Assembly (NCBI RefSeq): GCF_004214795.1
Contig: NZ_CP035928.1
Location: 1,488,001-1,552,000 of the forward strand
Origin: Malaciobacter pacificus
GTDB lineage: Bacteria; Campylobacterota; Campylobacteria; Campylobacterales; Arcobacteraceae
Direction of reading: 5' to 3'
DNA length: 64,000 nucleotides
Part shown: one piece after another, positions 17,201 through 25,071 of the stretch
Layout of the letters: every line of letters begins with the position of its first letter
Position numbering within the stretch: the first letter of the stretch is position 1
Program-made: the position numbers and the translations under genes
Notes under the pieces: generated by a model
The model's database searches: none
Seen by the model: the letters and a program-made list of their open reading frames with translations, nothing else
Told to the model about the DNA's origin: nothing

Positions 17201-17257
17201 TGTAGATTCACTAGCTCTCTCCATTTTACAAATTAAGAATTTGTAAATGAATCTACA
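17201..17257. repeat. composite 57-nt inverted repeat in a 265-bp intergenic gap
   Basis: An outer 10-bp stem TGTAGATTCA (17201-17210) / TGAATCTACA (17248-17257) directly abuts an inner 10-bp stem TTTACAAATT (17225-17234) / AATTTGTAAA (17238-17247) with loop AAG. A 14-base bulge (17211-17224) lies on the 5' side only. It is 75 bp after the preceding stop. It may be a terminator or an uncharacterised repeat element. The rest of the gap 17126-17390 is AT-rich with no gene I can support. Confidence 0.5.
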
Positions 17258-17289
17258 TTTTATCCACAATATAGTTCATTATCTACATT
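17251..17289 (+). other. direct repeats with DnaA-box-like nonamers
   Basis: ATCTACATT occurs at 17251 and 17281, exactly 30 bp apart. Between and within these, TTATCCACA (17260-17268) matches the DnaA-box consensus and TTATCTACA (17279-17287) differs by one base, in the same orientation. No dnaA or other replication gene is nearby, so this could be a chance match or a DnaA titration site. Confidence 0.25.
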
Positions 17290-17390
17290 GAATAACAAAA
17301 ATTGATTCTTTCATCTTTTTTATAGCAACACTTTAGTAATATAAGTCAAAAATTTGAACAATAATTAAAAAAGTATGAAAAGGAATAAGA

Positions 17391-18041
17391 TTGAAAAAGA
17401 AAAATCATATTAAAAAGATATCTAATTATGCTATGGTTGGTGGATTAGGAGCTATTTTAGTAACTGGATTAGTGGGTTGTGGTGACTCAAGCAACAATAA
17501 TCAACAACAAGGGCAAAGTGATGCTTTTAGCCAAGCTAGTCAAAAACAAGGCGCATTTGTTGTTGTTGAAGAATCTGCAAGTGGTCAATATAAAATTGCA
17601 GATGAATTCCCTGCTTCTAAAACTACTATCGTATTAAGAAAGCCAGATGGAACAGAGAGAATTTTAACACAAGAAGAAATTGATAAACTAGTAAAAGAAG
17701 AAGAAGCAAAAATTGACAATGGAACTTCTGCATTAACAAATCCTGAAATGTCAAATGGAGGAATGGGACTTGGTGGAGTATTGCTATCTTCAATTGCAGG
17801 TGCTATGATTGGATCTTGGTTAGGTAATAAATTATTCAACAATCAAAACTATCAAAATCAAAGAAAAGCACAGTATAAATCTCCTCAAACTTATAGTAGA
17901 TCACAAAGTTCATTTAATAACACTAATAAAAGTAGCACTACAAAATCATCATCTTCAAAAAGTAGTGGATTCTTTGGAAATAAATCAAGTTCAAGTTCAT
18001 CTAAAAGTTCATTTGGTTCTTCTAGATCTTTTGGAGGGTGA
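17391..18041 (+). CDS. UPF0323 family lipoprotein
   Basis: The start is a TTG with AAGGAATAAGA just before it. The 216 residues begin with a basic stretch and a lipobox (TGLVGC, Cys30 lipidated). A conserved core follows ([40 protein letters not shown]), then a Gly-rich hydrophobic patch ([20 protein letters not shown]) and a Ser/Lys-rich tail ending [10 protein letters not shown]. This architecture is that of the UPF0323 lipoproteins of Campylobacter and Helicobacter, of unknown molecular function. It is followed 5 bp later by the glutathionylspermidine synthase-like gene, a pairing I recall as conserved in the phylum. Confidence 0.85.
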   Translation: MKKKNHIKKISNYAMVGGLGAILVTGLVGCGDSSNNNQQQGQSDAFSQASQKQGAFVVVEESASGQYKIADEFPASKTTIVLRKPDGTERILTQEEIDKLVKEEEAKIDNGTSALTNPEMSNGGMGLGGVLLSSIAGAMIGSWLGNKLFNNQNYQNQRKAQYKSPQTYSRSQSSFNNTNKSSTTKSSSSKSSGFFGNKSSSSSSKSSFGSSRSFGG

Positions 18042-18046
18042 TATAA

Positions 18047-19225
18047 ATGAAATTAGAAAAATTAAACCCTCTAACACCTGAATACTTAGAATCTATTGGA
18101 TTTGTATGGCATACAGATAATGATAATACATCTTATGTAGCAGATGAAATAGTAGAAATTACTGAAGATGAAGCTAATGCATATTATGAGGCTTGTAATG
18201 AGTTATATGATATGTTTTGTGAAGCTGGTGAGTATGTAATTGAAAATGACTTATTCCATGAAATAAATATACCATTTAATTTAGTTGATTTAATAAAAGA
18301 GTCATGGGAAAATGATGTTCATTGGCATTTATATTCAAGATTTGATTTAGCAGGTGGTATTGATGGTAAACCTATTAAACTAATTGAGTTTAACGCAGAT
18401 ACTCCAACTGCATTGTTTGAAACAGCAGTTATTCAATGGGCTATGTTAAAAGCAAATGGATTAGATGAAGCAAGTCAATTTAATAATATGTTTGAAGCTT
18501 TAAAGGATAACTTTAAAAGAATTATTACCCTTGATAGTCATATTGAAAAGTTTGAAGAGTATTATAAAGACTTGGGGTGGAAGATATTATTTTCTTCTAT
18601 TAGTGGTTCAAGTGAAGATGAAAACACAACTAAACTTTTACAACATATTGCTAGTGAAGCTGGATTTAACACTGATTTTGAATTTATGGATAGAGTTCAA
18701 TTTAATGATGAAGGGATTTTTAAAGAGGATGAATTATTTGAATTTTGGTTTAAATTAGTTCCTTGGGAAGATATAGGTATTGAAGAGAGTGAATTAGCTT
18801 TAATCTTAACTGATATTATTAAAGAAAAAAAAGCAATTATATTTAATCCTGCATATACTTTAATGTTCCAATCAAAAGGTTTTATGAAAATTCTTTGGGA
18901 TTTATATCCAAATCATCCATTATTATTAGAGACTTCATTTGAACCATTAGAGAATAAAAAACAAGTTGAGAAAAGATGTTTTGGTAGAGAAGGTGCTAAT
19001 ACAAAAATCATTAATGAAGATGGAAGTATTGATGTTGAAACAGCAGGTGAATATGAAGGTCACAAAGCTATTTATCAAGAGTATGTAGAACTACCAACTG
19101 ATAGTGAAGGTAACTCATATCAAGCAGGAGTATTTTTTGCTTACGAAGCTTGTGGATTAGGATTTAGAAGGGGTGAGAAGATTTTAAATAACATGTCTAA
19201 ATTTGTAGGACATATTATAAAATAA
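18047..19225 (+). CDS. glutathionylspermidine synthase-like ATP-grasp protein
   Basis: The 392-residue protein matches the C-terminal synthetase half of glutathionylspermidine synthase. It has HLYSRFDLAGGIDG and IKLIEFNADTPTALFE near residues 105-130, NPAYTLMFQSKGFMKILWD around 265, and a final FFAYEACGLGFRRG. Family members ligate an amine to a peptide carboxylate using ATP. The amidase half of GspS is absent, and whether this organism makes glutathionylspermidine is unknown. It may modify another peptide. It is translationally linked to the UPF0323 lipoprotein and ends at a strong hairpin. Confidence 0.85.
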   Translation: MKLEKLNPLTPEYLESIGFVWHTDNDNTSYVADEIVEITEDEANAYYEACNELYDMFCEAGEYVIENDLFHEINIPFNLVDLIKESWENDVHWHLYSRFDLAGGIDGKPIKLIEFNADTPTALFETAVIQWAMLKANGLDEASQFNNMFEALKDNFKRIITLDSHIEKFEEYYKDLGWKILFSSISGSSEDENTTKLLQHIASEAGFNTDFEFMDRVQFNDEGIFKEDELFEFWFKLVPWEDIGIEESELALILTDIIKEKKAIIFNPAYTLMFQSKGFMKILWDLYPNHPLLLETSFEPLENKKQVEKRCFGREGANTKIINEDGSIDVETAGEYEGHKAIYQEYVELPTDSEGNSYQAGVFFAYEACGLGFRRGEKILNNMSKFVGHIIK

Positions 19226-19247
19226 ATAAGAGTTTATACTCTTATTT
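19224..19247. terminator. bidirectional terminator
   Basis: AAATAAGAG (19224-19232) and CTCTTATTT (19239-19247) form a perfect 9-bp stem with a 6-base loop between convergent genes, with A and T runs on either side. Confidence 0.7.
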
Positions 19248-19439
19248 AACCCTTTGACCTCTTCCAAAAATCAAATATAAAATTGCACCAAGAACAGGTA
19301 AACATAGTAATACAATAATCCAGATAATTTTATTATAACCTGTAAATTCATGTCTTAAAATATCAATAATCACATAAATAAAAAGTATGAATCCAAATAA
19401 ACCAAAAATTAAAACAAATAAACCACCAATTAACTCCAT
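19242..19439 (-). CDS. small PLDc_N (cardiolipin synthase N-terminal-like) membrane protein
   Basis: This 65-residue protein consists of two membrane helices (about 4-27 and 37-57) joined by a short polar loop with HEFTGYNKIIWIIV, and ends LIFGRGQRVK. This is the PLDc_N domain found at the N-terminus of phospholipase D/cardiolipin synthases, here free-standing as in many bacteria. It is likely an inner-membrane protein with no catalytic residues of its own. Its ATG overlaps the lpxK stop region (both at 19439), so it is the last gene of the nadE-DegT-lpxK run. Confidence 0.75.
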   Translation of the reverse strand: MELIGGLFVLIFGLFGFILFIYVIIDILRHEFTGYNKIIWIIVLLCLPVLGAILYLIFGRGQRVK

Positions 19440-20389
19440 TAGTTCTCCTTAAAATCTTTTAAGTACTCTTCTAATAAAGAAAAATCTACATTATTGAATT
19501 TAATATTCAAATCCATTAAATATATATTTTCAATATTAAATCTATCTAACTTAACCATATCTTTTGCTGTTGTTACAAAACTATAATCTTTATACTTTTT
19601 CGTAACTTCTATTATCTCTTCTTTTGTAAAATTATGGTGATCAGGAAAACTCTCCATAATAGTATTTTTTGGCAAAAATTCTAATAATCTTTTTGGCTTA
19701 GAAATAGCTGTTAGTAAAACAATTTTTTCAGGTAGTTTTTCAATAATTTTATTATCTTTTTTAAAAGTAATTATTCTTTTAAAATCCCTATCTTCTTTTA
19801 ATTCAATATCAGCTTGAGCATAAAAACCTTTTGGTTCTCTATATCCTCCACTTGGTAAACATAAGATATTTTCAGGCTCTTTTTTTGGTCTTAAAAGAAT
19901 ATTAAATTTTGCAATATGATATTTTGAAAATCCATCATCTAAAAATACTATTTTACAACCTAACTCTTTAGCTTTTAAAATAGCTTTTACTCTATCTTCA
20001 CTAACAATTATTGTGCTATTTGGCAAAGCTTGTGCTAATAACATCGCTTCATCACCACTAGTAGTTACATCTTCCAATATTTTTCCATTTTGTGATACGA
20101 CATATAATCCTTTGGATTGCCTTCCATAACCTCTTAAAATTACACAAGAGTTTTCATATTTTGAAGCAAGTGCAATAGTTACAGGAGTTTTACCACTACC
20201 ACCAACTATTATATTTCCAACAGAAATTACTGGTATTCCAAAATGAATTTGTTTTGCCATAGCTCTTTTGGTTAGAATTATTAGCATATAAATAAAAGTA
20301 AGTGGAACTAGAAAAAATGATATTAATTTTTGAAAAGCATTTGGAAAGAAGAGATAATCTTCTATCCATAAGTGAAATTTTGAGTTCAC
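19439..20389 (-). CDS. lpxK: tetraacyldisaccharide 4'-kinase
   Basis: LpxK phosphorylates the 4' position of the lipid A precursor disaccharide at the inner membrane. The 316-residue protein starts at a GTG, has an N-terminal hydrophobic helix (about 22-42), and the Walker A loop SVGNIIVGGSGKTP (about 55-70). The family's FLDDGFSKYHI (the DDGF motif) and SFPDHHNFTKEEI motifs are present. Upstream by 6 bp is a DegT-type aminotransferase gene and further up nadE, an order related to the Campylobacter nadE-lpxK region. Confidence 0.94.
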   Translation of the reverse strand: MNSKFHLWIEDYLFFPNAFQKLISFFLVPLTFIYMLIILTKRAMAKQIHFGIPVISVGNIIVGGSGKTPVTIALASKYENSCVILRGYGRQSKGLYVVSQNGKILEDVTTSGDEAMLLAQALPNSTIIVSEDRVKAILKAKELGCKIVFLDDGFSKYHIAKFNILLRPKKEPENILCLPSGGYREPKGFYAQADIELKEDRDFKRIITFKKDNKIIEKLPEKIVLLTAISKPKRLLEFLPKNTIMESFPDHHNFTKEEIIEVTKKYKDYSFVTTAKDMVKLDRFNIENIYLMDLNIKFNNVDFSLLEEYLKDFKEN

Positions 20390-20395
20390 TTTAGT

Positions 20396-21535
20396 TTATA
20401 TCCATTCAGAAGAGACTTCAATAATTTGATCACACACATAGTTTACTTCCTCATCAGTTAAACTAGCATAGATAGGAAGTGATAATATTTGCTGATAATT
20501 ATTTAAAGCATTTGGAAATGCTGTAATTTTTATGGAATATTTTGTTTTATAATATGATAAAAGATGTAATGGAATATAATTAAGCCCTGTTGCAACGCCT
20601 CTTTCTTTTAATGCTCTTGCAAAAGCATCTCTATTTCTTGATACTTTGATTATAAATTGTGTAAATACATTCTCTTCAATATGAGGAGGAATTTCAATAT
20701 GTTTTACATCTTTTAATCTTTTTGTATAAATAGCAGCAACTTCTTTTCTTCTTTTTACAAATTTATCAGTTTTATTTAATTGAGCAAGTGCATATGCTGC
20801 ATCAAGCTCCGATAAATCATATTTATGACCTATATCAACTACATCATATACGTAATCTAAGTTTCCATAACTATCATATGTAGTTGTAAGTGCGTGAGTT
20901 CTAAGCAGTTTTGCTCTTGCAGCAATTTCATCATTATTTGTTACAATAATTCCTGATCTTGAAATTGCATATTTAGAATTTGATGGGTTTGTTGAAAAAA
21001 TAGTCATATCTGCTCTTAGATTTCCAACCATTTTGCCTTTGTATTTAGCTCCTAAACTTGATCTACAATCTTCAATCAAGATTATTCCATATTTTTCAAC
21101 AATATCATATAATCTGTCTAAATCAGGTGTTTGTCCCCCTACAAAAGTGATAATTGCACCTCTAAGTTTTTTTGAACTATTCTCTTTTAGAACTTGTTCG
21201 AATTTATCTAAATCGATATTCATGTCATCCAAGTTAATATCAACAAAAATAGGTTCTGCATCAAAATGTCTTACACACTCAGGTAAGTTAACAAAAGAGT
21301 TAACAGACATTAAGATTTTATCTCCTCTTTTTAATTTTATAGCACTTAGTGCTAAATGAATAGCAGCAGTTGAAGTAGCAGTAGCAACTGCATGGTTTGC
21401 ACCTATGAACTTTTGCATGCTCTCTTCAAATTCAATTACTTTAGATAAATCATCTTTTGAATCAAGTACCATTCTTAATTGGCTTAATTCTTCATTATCA
21501 ACTGAGGCTCTAAATATTGGTATATTTTTTGTCAT
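20396..21535 (-). CDS. DegT/DnrJ/EryC1/StrS-family aminotransferase
   Basis: This 379-residue PLP enzyme probably aminates a nucleotide-linked keto-sugar for surface polysaccharide or lipid A decoration. Key residues are the STAAIHLALSA cofactor loop (about 55-65), Asp156 (LIEDC) contacting the pyridine nitrogen, and Lys188 (PSNSKYA) as Schiff base. The motif after Asp156 reads CRSSLGAKYKG instead of the usual AAHAxGAxYKG, and NPSNSK replaces the usual SFxxxK loop, so it is a divergent member. It lies between nadE (3 bp) and lpxK (6 bp). The sugar substrate is unknown. Confidence 0.85.
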   Translation of the reverse strand: MTKNIPIFRASVDNEELSQLRMVLDSKDDLSKVIEFEESMQKFIGANHAVATATSTAAIHLALSAIKLKRGDKILMSVNSFVNLPECVRHFDAEPIFVDINLDDMNIDLDKFEQVLKENSSKKLRGAIITFVGGQTPDLDRLYDIVEKYGIILIEDCRSSLGAKYKGKMVGNLRADMTIFSTNPSNSKYAISRSGIIVTNNDEIAARAKLLRTHALTTTYDSYGNLDYVYDVVDIGHKYDLSELDAAYALAQLNKTDKFVKRRKEVAAIYTKRLKDVKHIEIPPHIEENVFTQFIIKVSRNRDAFARALKERGVATGLNYIPLHLLSYYKTKYSIKITAFPNALNNYQQILSLPIYASLTDEEVNYVCDQIIEVSSEWI

Positions 21536-21538
21536 ATG

Positions 21539-22300
21539 TTAATTCCATTTAATATTTGCAATTGTAGGTAATTTACCTTTAAATGCATTTGCTTTAATTC
21601 TGTAAGTTAATAAATCTATTAGTTCTTCTTCAAATCCTAAAGCTAACAATTCATCTTTAGATTTACCGTTATCAACCATCTGTTTTAATACATCATCCAT
21701 ATGTTTATAAGAATATCCAAGTTCTTCTTCATCACTTTGACCTTCCCATAAGTCAGCACTTGGTGGTTTAGATAAAATCGATTCAGGAACACCTAACGTT
21801 CTTGCGAAATCAAACTCATCACTTTTGTACATTTCACCAATTGGATTTATGGCACAAGCAATATCTCCAAAAATAGTTCCATACCCAAGTAGTAATTCAC
21901 TCTTATTTGAAGTTCCAACTACAATAGATTTTTCTCTAGATGATACATCATAAAGTACAGACATTCTCATTCTTGCACTAAAGTTACCAATTCTAAGTTT
22001 ATCTTCATCCATATTCTCAATATAGGCACTAACCATTGGTTCAATTGGAATAATTTCATATTTTATATCAAATTTTTCACATACCTCAATTGCATGTTCT
22101 GTTGAACTTAAAGATGAGAATTGTGATGGCATTAAAACACAGTTTAAATTGTCTCCAAATGCCTCTTTACATAATACTGCCACAACTGCAGAATCAAGCC
22201 CACCTGAAAGACCAACAGTAACTTTTTCATGACCAGTTTTTTTAACTTCTTCTTTTAAAAATATAATTAGTTGATTCTTTATATCTTCCCAATTTATCAC
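21539..22300 (-). CDS. nadE: NAD+ synthetase
   Basis: NadE amidates nicotinic acid adenine dinucleotide to NAD+. The 253 residues correspond to the synthetase domain alone, so the enzyme uses ammonia or an external glutaminase. The PP-loop VGLSGGLDSAV (about 27-37), GTSNKSELLLGYGT (about 130-143) and PSADLWEGQSDE (about 178-190) are family signatures. Translation starts at a GTG (22300). It heads the run nadE-DegT aminotransferase-lpxK-PLDc_N. Confidence 0.95.
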   Translation of the reverse strand: MINWEDIKNQLIIFLKEEVKKTGHEKVTVGLSGGLDSAVVAVLCKEAFGDNLNCVLMPSQFSSLSSTEHAIEVCEKFDIKYEIIPIEPMVSAYIENMDEDKLRIGNFSARMRMSVLYDVSSREKSIVVGTSNKSELLLGYGTIFGDIACAINPIGEMYKSDEFDFARTLGVPESILSKPPSADLWEGQSDEEELGYSYKHMDDVLKQMVDNGKSKDELLALGFEEELIDLLTYRIKANAFKGKLPTIANIKWN

Positions 22301-22322
22301 GTTTTATCCTTTTGTGTAGTTA

Positions 22323-22535
22323 TTATATCTCATCTTTTTTTGTTTTTTCATAAATTTCATCTAAGAAATTAGAATTAGTTTCAATAATATTGTTTCTTTT
22401 AAGTTTTAATTTATTTTTAATATCAATTAGTTCATCAATATCGAAGTACTCTAAATAATTTGGATTTATTTCAATCGTTTCTTCAGGATTTATTTTTATT
22501 AACTCTTTTATTTCTTCTATTAATTGTTTTTTCAT
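22323..22535 (-). CDS. conserved-looking small acidic helical protein
   Basis: This 70-residue Glu/Lys/Asn-rich protein has no signal peptide or Cys and reads as two or three helices (QLIEEIKELIKINPEE, YFDIDELIDIKNKLKLKR, NSNFLDEIYEKTKKDEI). Its ATG shares one base with the stop of the upstream [2Fe-2S] protein gene (TAATG), so it is translationally coupled to it. I do not recognise it. Sitting between two BFD-like proteins and nadE, it may be an accessory of either, but nothing in the sequence decides. Confidence 0.55.
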   Translation of the reverse strand: MKKQLIEEIKELIKINPEETIEINPNYLEYFDIDELIDIKNKLKLKRNNIIETNSNFLDEIYEKTKKDEI

Positions 22536-22768
22536 TAATTCTCTTTGTTAAACTTGTCTAAAATTTCAGTTAAATACAATTCCATTTTTTCAACACCAAT
22601 ATCATCTTGGGCACACCTACAAGACTTACAACAAGTCCCAGCATCTGTAATTTTCCCTAAATCCTCTAATGTTTTTGCATTTTTTTCTTTTATTGCATAA
22701 ATTATCTCACCAAGTGTAACATGTTTACAAGTACAAACTTCGTAAGAGTGTGGAAAATTTCTAGCCAT
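22535..22768 (-). CDS. BFD-like [2Fe-2S]-binding protein
   Basis: This 77-residue protein is essentially one BFD-like [2Fe-2S] domain: VCTCKHVTLGEIIYAI (Cys-x-Cys) and, about 30 residues on, GTCCKSCRC (Cys-x-x-Cys). Bacterioferritin-associated ferredoxin and the Cys-rich domains of nitrite reductase and NifU use this four-Cys pattern to hold a [2Fe-2S] cluster. Here it has two extra Cys next to the second pair. It overlaps a paralogous gene upstream by 8 bp. Likely a small electron carrier or cluster donor in the cytoplasm; the partner is unknown. Confidence 0.8.
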   Translation of the reverse strand: MARNFPHSYEVCTCKHVTLGEIIYAIKEKNAKTLEDLGKITDAGTCCKSCRCAQDDIGVEKMELYLTEILDKFNKEN

Positions 22769-22997
22769 TTAATTCCTTTTTATATTCATTTAAAATATCT
22801 TTACAATAAATCTTCTTTTTCATTTTACCAAAATCACCTTCTGGAAAAATACAATGTCTACACTCAGTTCCTGCAGTTGTAAGCTCTTGTATTGCACTTA
22901 AAGTCATTGCATTTTTTTCTAGAATACTATTTTTTATATCTTTTATAGTTACTTTTTTACAATTGCAAACTTCATAATTATCTTCAAATTCTAACAA
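22761..22997 (-). CDS. BFD-like [2Fe-2S]-binding protein (paralogue)
   Basis: This 78-residue protein is a tandem paralogue of the next gene, with the same layout: YEVCNCKKVTIKDIKN (Cys-x-Cys) and TAGTECRHC (Cys-x-x-Cys). After the second pair it diverges, with IFPEGDFG replacing the Cys-rich stretch of its neighbour and a lone Cys further on (YCKDIL). The pair most likely arose by duplication. The gene starts 3 bp after the DjlA-like gene stop. Both proteins should bind [2Fe-2S] clusters. Confidence 0.78.
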   Translation of the reverse strand: MLEFEDNYEVCNCKKVTIKDIKNSILEKNAMTLSAIQELTTAGTECRHCIFPEGDFGKMKKKIYCKDILNEYKKELNG

Positions 22998-23000
22998 TTT

Positions 23001-23756
23001 TTATAAACCTTTCTCTTTTTTTATTAATTCATAAGCTTCATTAATCTCTTGAAGTTTCTTAGTTGCTTCATCAATAATACTTTGACTAGCTCCCTGCCCT
23101 GAAATAATATCTGGATGATGTTTTTTTACTAAACTTCTATATTTTTTCTTTAAAGTTGCTGCATCATCATTTGGGCTTGCTTCTAATACTTCATAAGCTT
23201 TTTCTAAATTTAAAGCTTTATTTGATGCTTGTTGAGCATAAAATGCTATAAAATTATTAACAATGTTATCAAAATCAGTTTGCTTAATTTTTAGTGCATT
23301 TGAAATATCTTCACAAATCATTTTTTCAGCATCTGAAAACTCTTTATCAATAAATGCTAAATTTAATAGATATTCTAAAATTTTTACTCTTTTTGCATAA
23401 TCAAATTTTGTTAAAGAGTGAAGTTTATTACATACATCAATAGTATTATCAAAACTTTTTTTCTCATTTATATAAAGCTCTTTTAATCTATCTCTAATCT
23501 CTTCACTATTTTCAAAATGGCTTGAGATATCATTAAAAGTATGTTTTAAAAGTTCTGCTTCAAGTTCACAAACTTGACCATCAGCTTTTGCAACTTTTGC
23601 CATTAAAGCAACTAACAAACCTGCTTCATGATTCATTAAATCACCATCAAACTTCTCTTTAACTTTTAAATTAATATTTTTAAATCTTTCTGTTTTGTAA
23701 TTTCTTGCAATAAAAAATAGTATAACTCCTATTACAAGTAGAACTATTAATTTCAT
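23001..23756 (-). CDS. DjlA-like membrane-anchored J-domain protein with TerB-like domain
   Basis: The 251-residue protein has an N-terminal membrane helix (about 2-18). A TerB-like helical domain follows (about 45-165, with AKADGQVCELEAELLKHTF and AFIDKEFSDAEKMI, the acidic metal-site helices). A C-terminal J domain (about 185-251) carries the HPD triad in YRSLVKKHHPDII, which stimulates DnaK. This is the DjlA architecture: a DnaK co-chaperone presented on the cytoplasmic face of the inner membrane. It heads the co-directional run with the two [2Fe-2S] proteins and is divergent from tatB. Confidence 0.88.
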   Translation of the reverse strand: MKLIVLLVIGVILFFIARNYKTERFKNINLKVKEKFDGDLMNHEAGLLVALMAKVAKADGQVCELEAELLKHTFNDISSHFENSEEIRDRLKELYINEKKSFDNTIDVCNKLHSLTKFDYAKRVKILEYLLNLAFIDKEFSDAEKMICEDISNALKIKQTDFDNIVNNFIAFYAQQASNKALNLEKAYEVLEASPNDDAATLKKKYRSLVKKHHPDIISGQGASQSIIDEATKKLQEINEAYELIKKEKGL

Positions 23757-23846
23757 CTTTTCCCTTATTGATTAGATTATAATTTTGTTAGATTTTAACA
23801 AAATTTAGGTAAAATCTTATCTTTTAAATAGATATTGGAGATGTAT

Positions 23847-24332
23847 ATGTTTGGAATGGGCTTTATGGAAATCCTACTAATCGCAGTGATTGCAATTATT
23901 GCTTTAGGACCTGATAAACTACCAACAGCAATGGTTGAAGTTGCTAAATTTATCAAAAAATTTAAATCAGGACTTGATGATGCTAAGAATACTTTAGATA
24001 GTGAATTAAATGTTAGTGAAATGAAAGACCAAGCAAATAAATTCAAAGCTCAAATTGAAGATATGAAAACATCTGTTTCAAGTGAAACAAAAGTTGATTT
24101 AGGTTTAAATGATATTATAAATGATGAACCAAGGCAAGATCATGTAACTAGTGTAAATGCTACTTATGCAGAAAATGATCAGGTTGAAAAACTAAAAGAA
24201 GAGAAGAAAAAAGCTGAAAAAGTTTCATTTAAAAAGAATAAAAAAGCTAAAGAAACTGTAGAAATAACAAATAATGAAAGTGATAAATTTAAAGTTAAAT
24301 TTGATGAAGAAAAAAAAGAGGATAATGCTTAA
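23847..24332 (+). CDS. tatB: Sec-independent translocase subunit TatB
   Basis: TatB forms with TatC the receptor for folded twin-arginine substrates. I place the start at the ATG 23847 (MFGMGF), six bases after GGAG; earlier in-frame starts at 23841 and 23835 overlap that ribosome site. The protein (about 161 residues) has the membrane helix MEILLIAVIAIIALGPDKLP with the Gly-Pro hinge, an amphipathic helix (MVEVAKFIKKFKSGLDDAKN), and a long charged Lys/Glu tail. Its stop overlaps the tatC ATG (TAATG). The length and tail favour TatB over TatA. Confidence 0.92.
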   Translation: MFGMGFMEILLIAVIAIIALGPDKLPTAMVEVAKFIKKFKSGLDDAKNTLDSELNVSEMKDQANKFKAQIEDMKTSVSSETKVDLGLNDIINDEPRQDHVTSVNATYAENDQVEKLKEEKKKAEKVSFKKNKKAKETVEITNNESDKFKVKFDEEKKEDNA

Positions 24333-25066
24333 TGTTTGAAGATTTAAAACCCCATATTGCAGACCTTAGAAAAAGGCTTATGGTTTCAGCAGGATGCTTA
24401 ATAGTTATGTTCTTTGCATGTTTTTTCTTTTATGAACCAATTTTAGGCTGGATGATGGTACCTGTTGAGGCAGTACTTCCTCCAAACTCTCAAATGGTTG
24501 CAGTTGAGATTCAAGAGACATTCTTCACTGCACTTAAAGTTGCATTTTTTTCTGGATTTATTGTTTCATTACCAGTGATCTTTTGGCAAATGTGGCTGTT
24601 TTTAGCACCTGGATTATATGAACATGAGAAGAAATTAGTAGTTCCATTTGTATTTTTTGCAACACTAATGTTTTTAGTTGGTGCATCTTTTGCTTACTAT
24701 ATAGTTGTACCATTTGGTTTTGAATTCTTAGTTAATTTTGGTTCGGCTGTAGTTACAGTATTACCAAGTATTGGTAAGTATGTAGGTTTTTTTACTAAAC
24801 TATTATTTGGTTTTGGAATTGCATTTGAGTTACCAGTTATTACATTTTTCCTAGCAAAAATTGGTTTAGTTGATGACCAAATGTTAAAAAACTTCTTTAA
24901 ATATGCAGTTGTAATTATATTTATTGTAGCATCACTTTTAACACCACCTGATGTATTAACACAGTTTTTAATGGCAGGCCCATTAATCTTACTTTACATT
25001 GTTTCAATTTATATTGCAAAAGTATTTAATCCTGCGCCAAAATATGATGAAGATGAGGAGGAGTAA
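24332..25066 (+). CDS. tatC: Sec-independent translocase subunit TatC
   Basis: The 244-residue, six-helix membrane protein recognises twin-arginine signal peptides. Family motifs present are the N-terminal HIADLRKRL (about 7-15), FLAPGLYEHEKK (about 91-102) including the essential Glu, and FGFGIAFELPV near residue 164. A periplasmic Pro-rich loop follows the first helix. It is coupled to tatB by a one-base overlap and followed by queA after 5 bp. No tatA is visible in this window. Confidence 0.96.
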   Translation: MFEDLKPHIADLRKRLMVSAGCLIVMFFACFFFYEPILGWMMVPVEAVLPPNSQMVAVEIQETFFTALKVAFFSGFIVSLPVIFWQMWLFLAPGLYEHEKKLVVPFVFFATLMFLVGASFAYYIVVPFGFEFLVNFGSAVVTVLPSIGKYVGFFTKLLFGFGIAFELPVITFFLAKIGLVDDQMLKNFFKYAVVIIFIVASLLTPPDVLTQFLMAGPLILLYIVSIYIAKVFNPAPKYDEDEEE

Positions 25067-25071
25067 TAAAT

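Noticed and set aside
17087-17269. 60-codon hydrophobic open frame on the minus strand across the hairpin region
   Set aside because: It starts inside the inverted repeat, lacks a ribosome site, overlaps the 3' end of a supported gene and is built of AT-rich noise codons.
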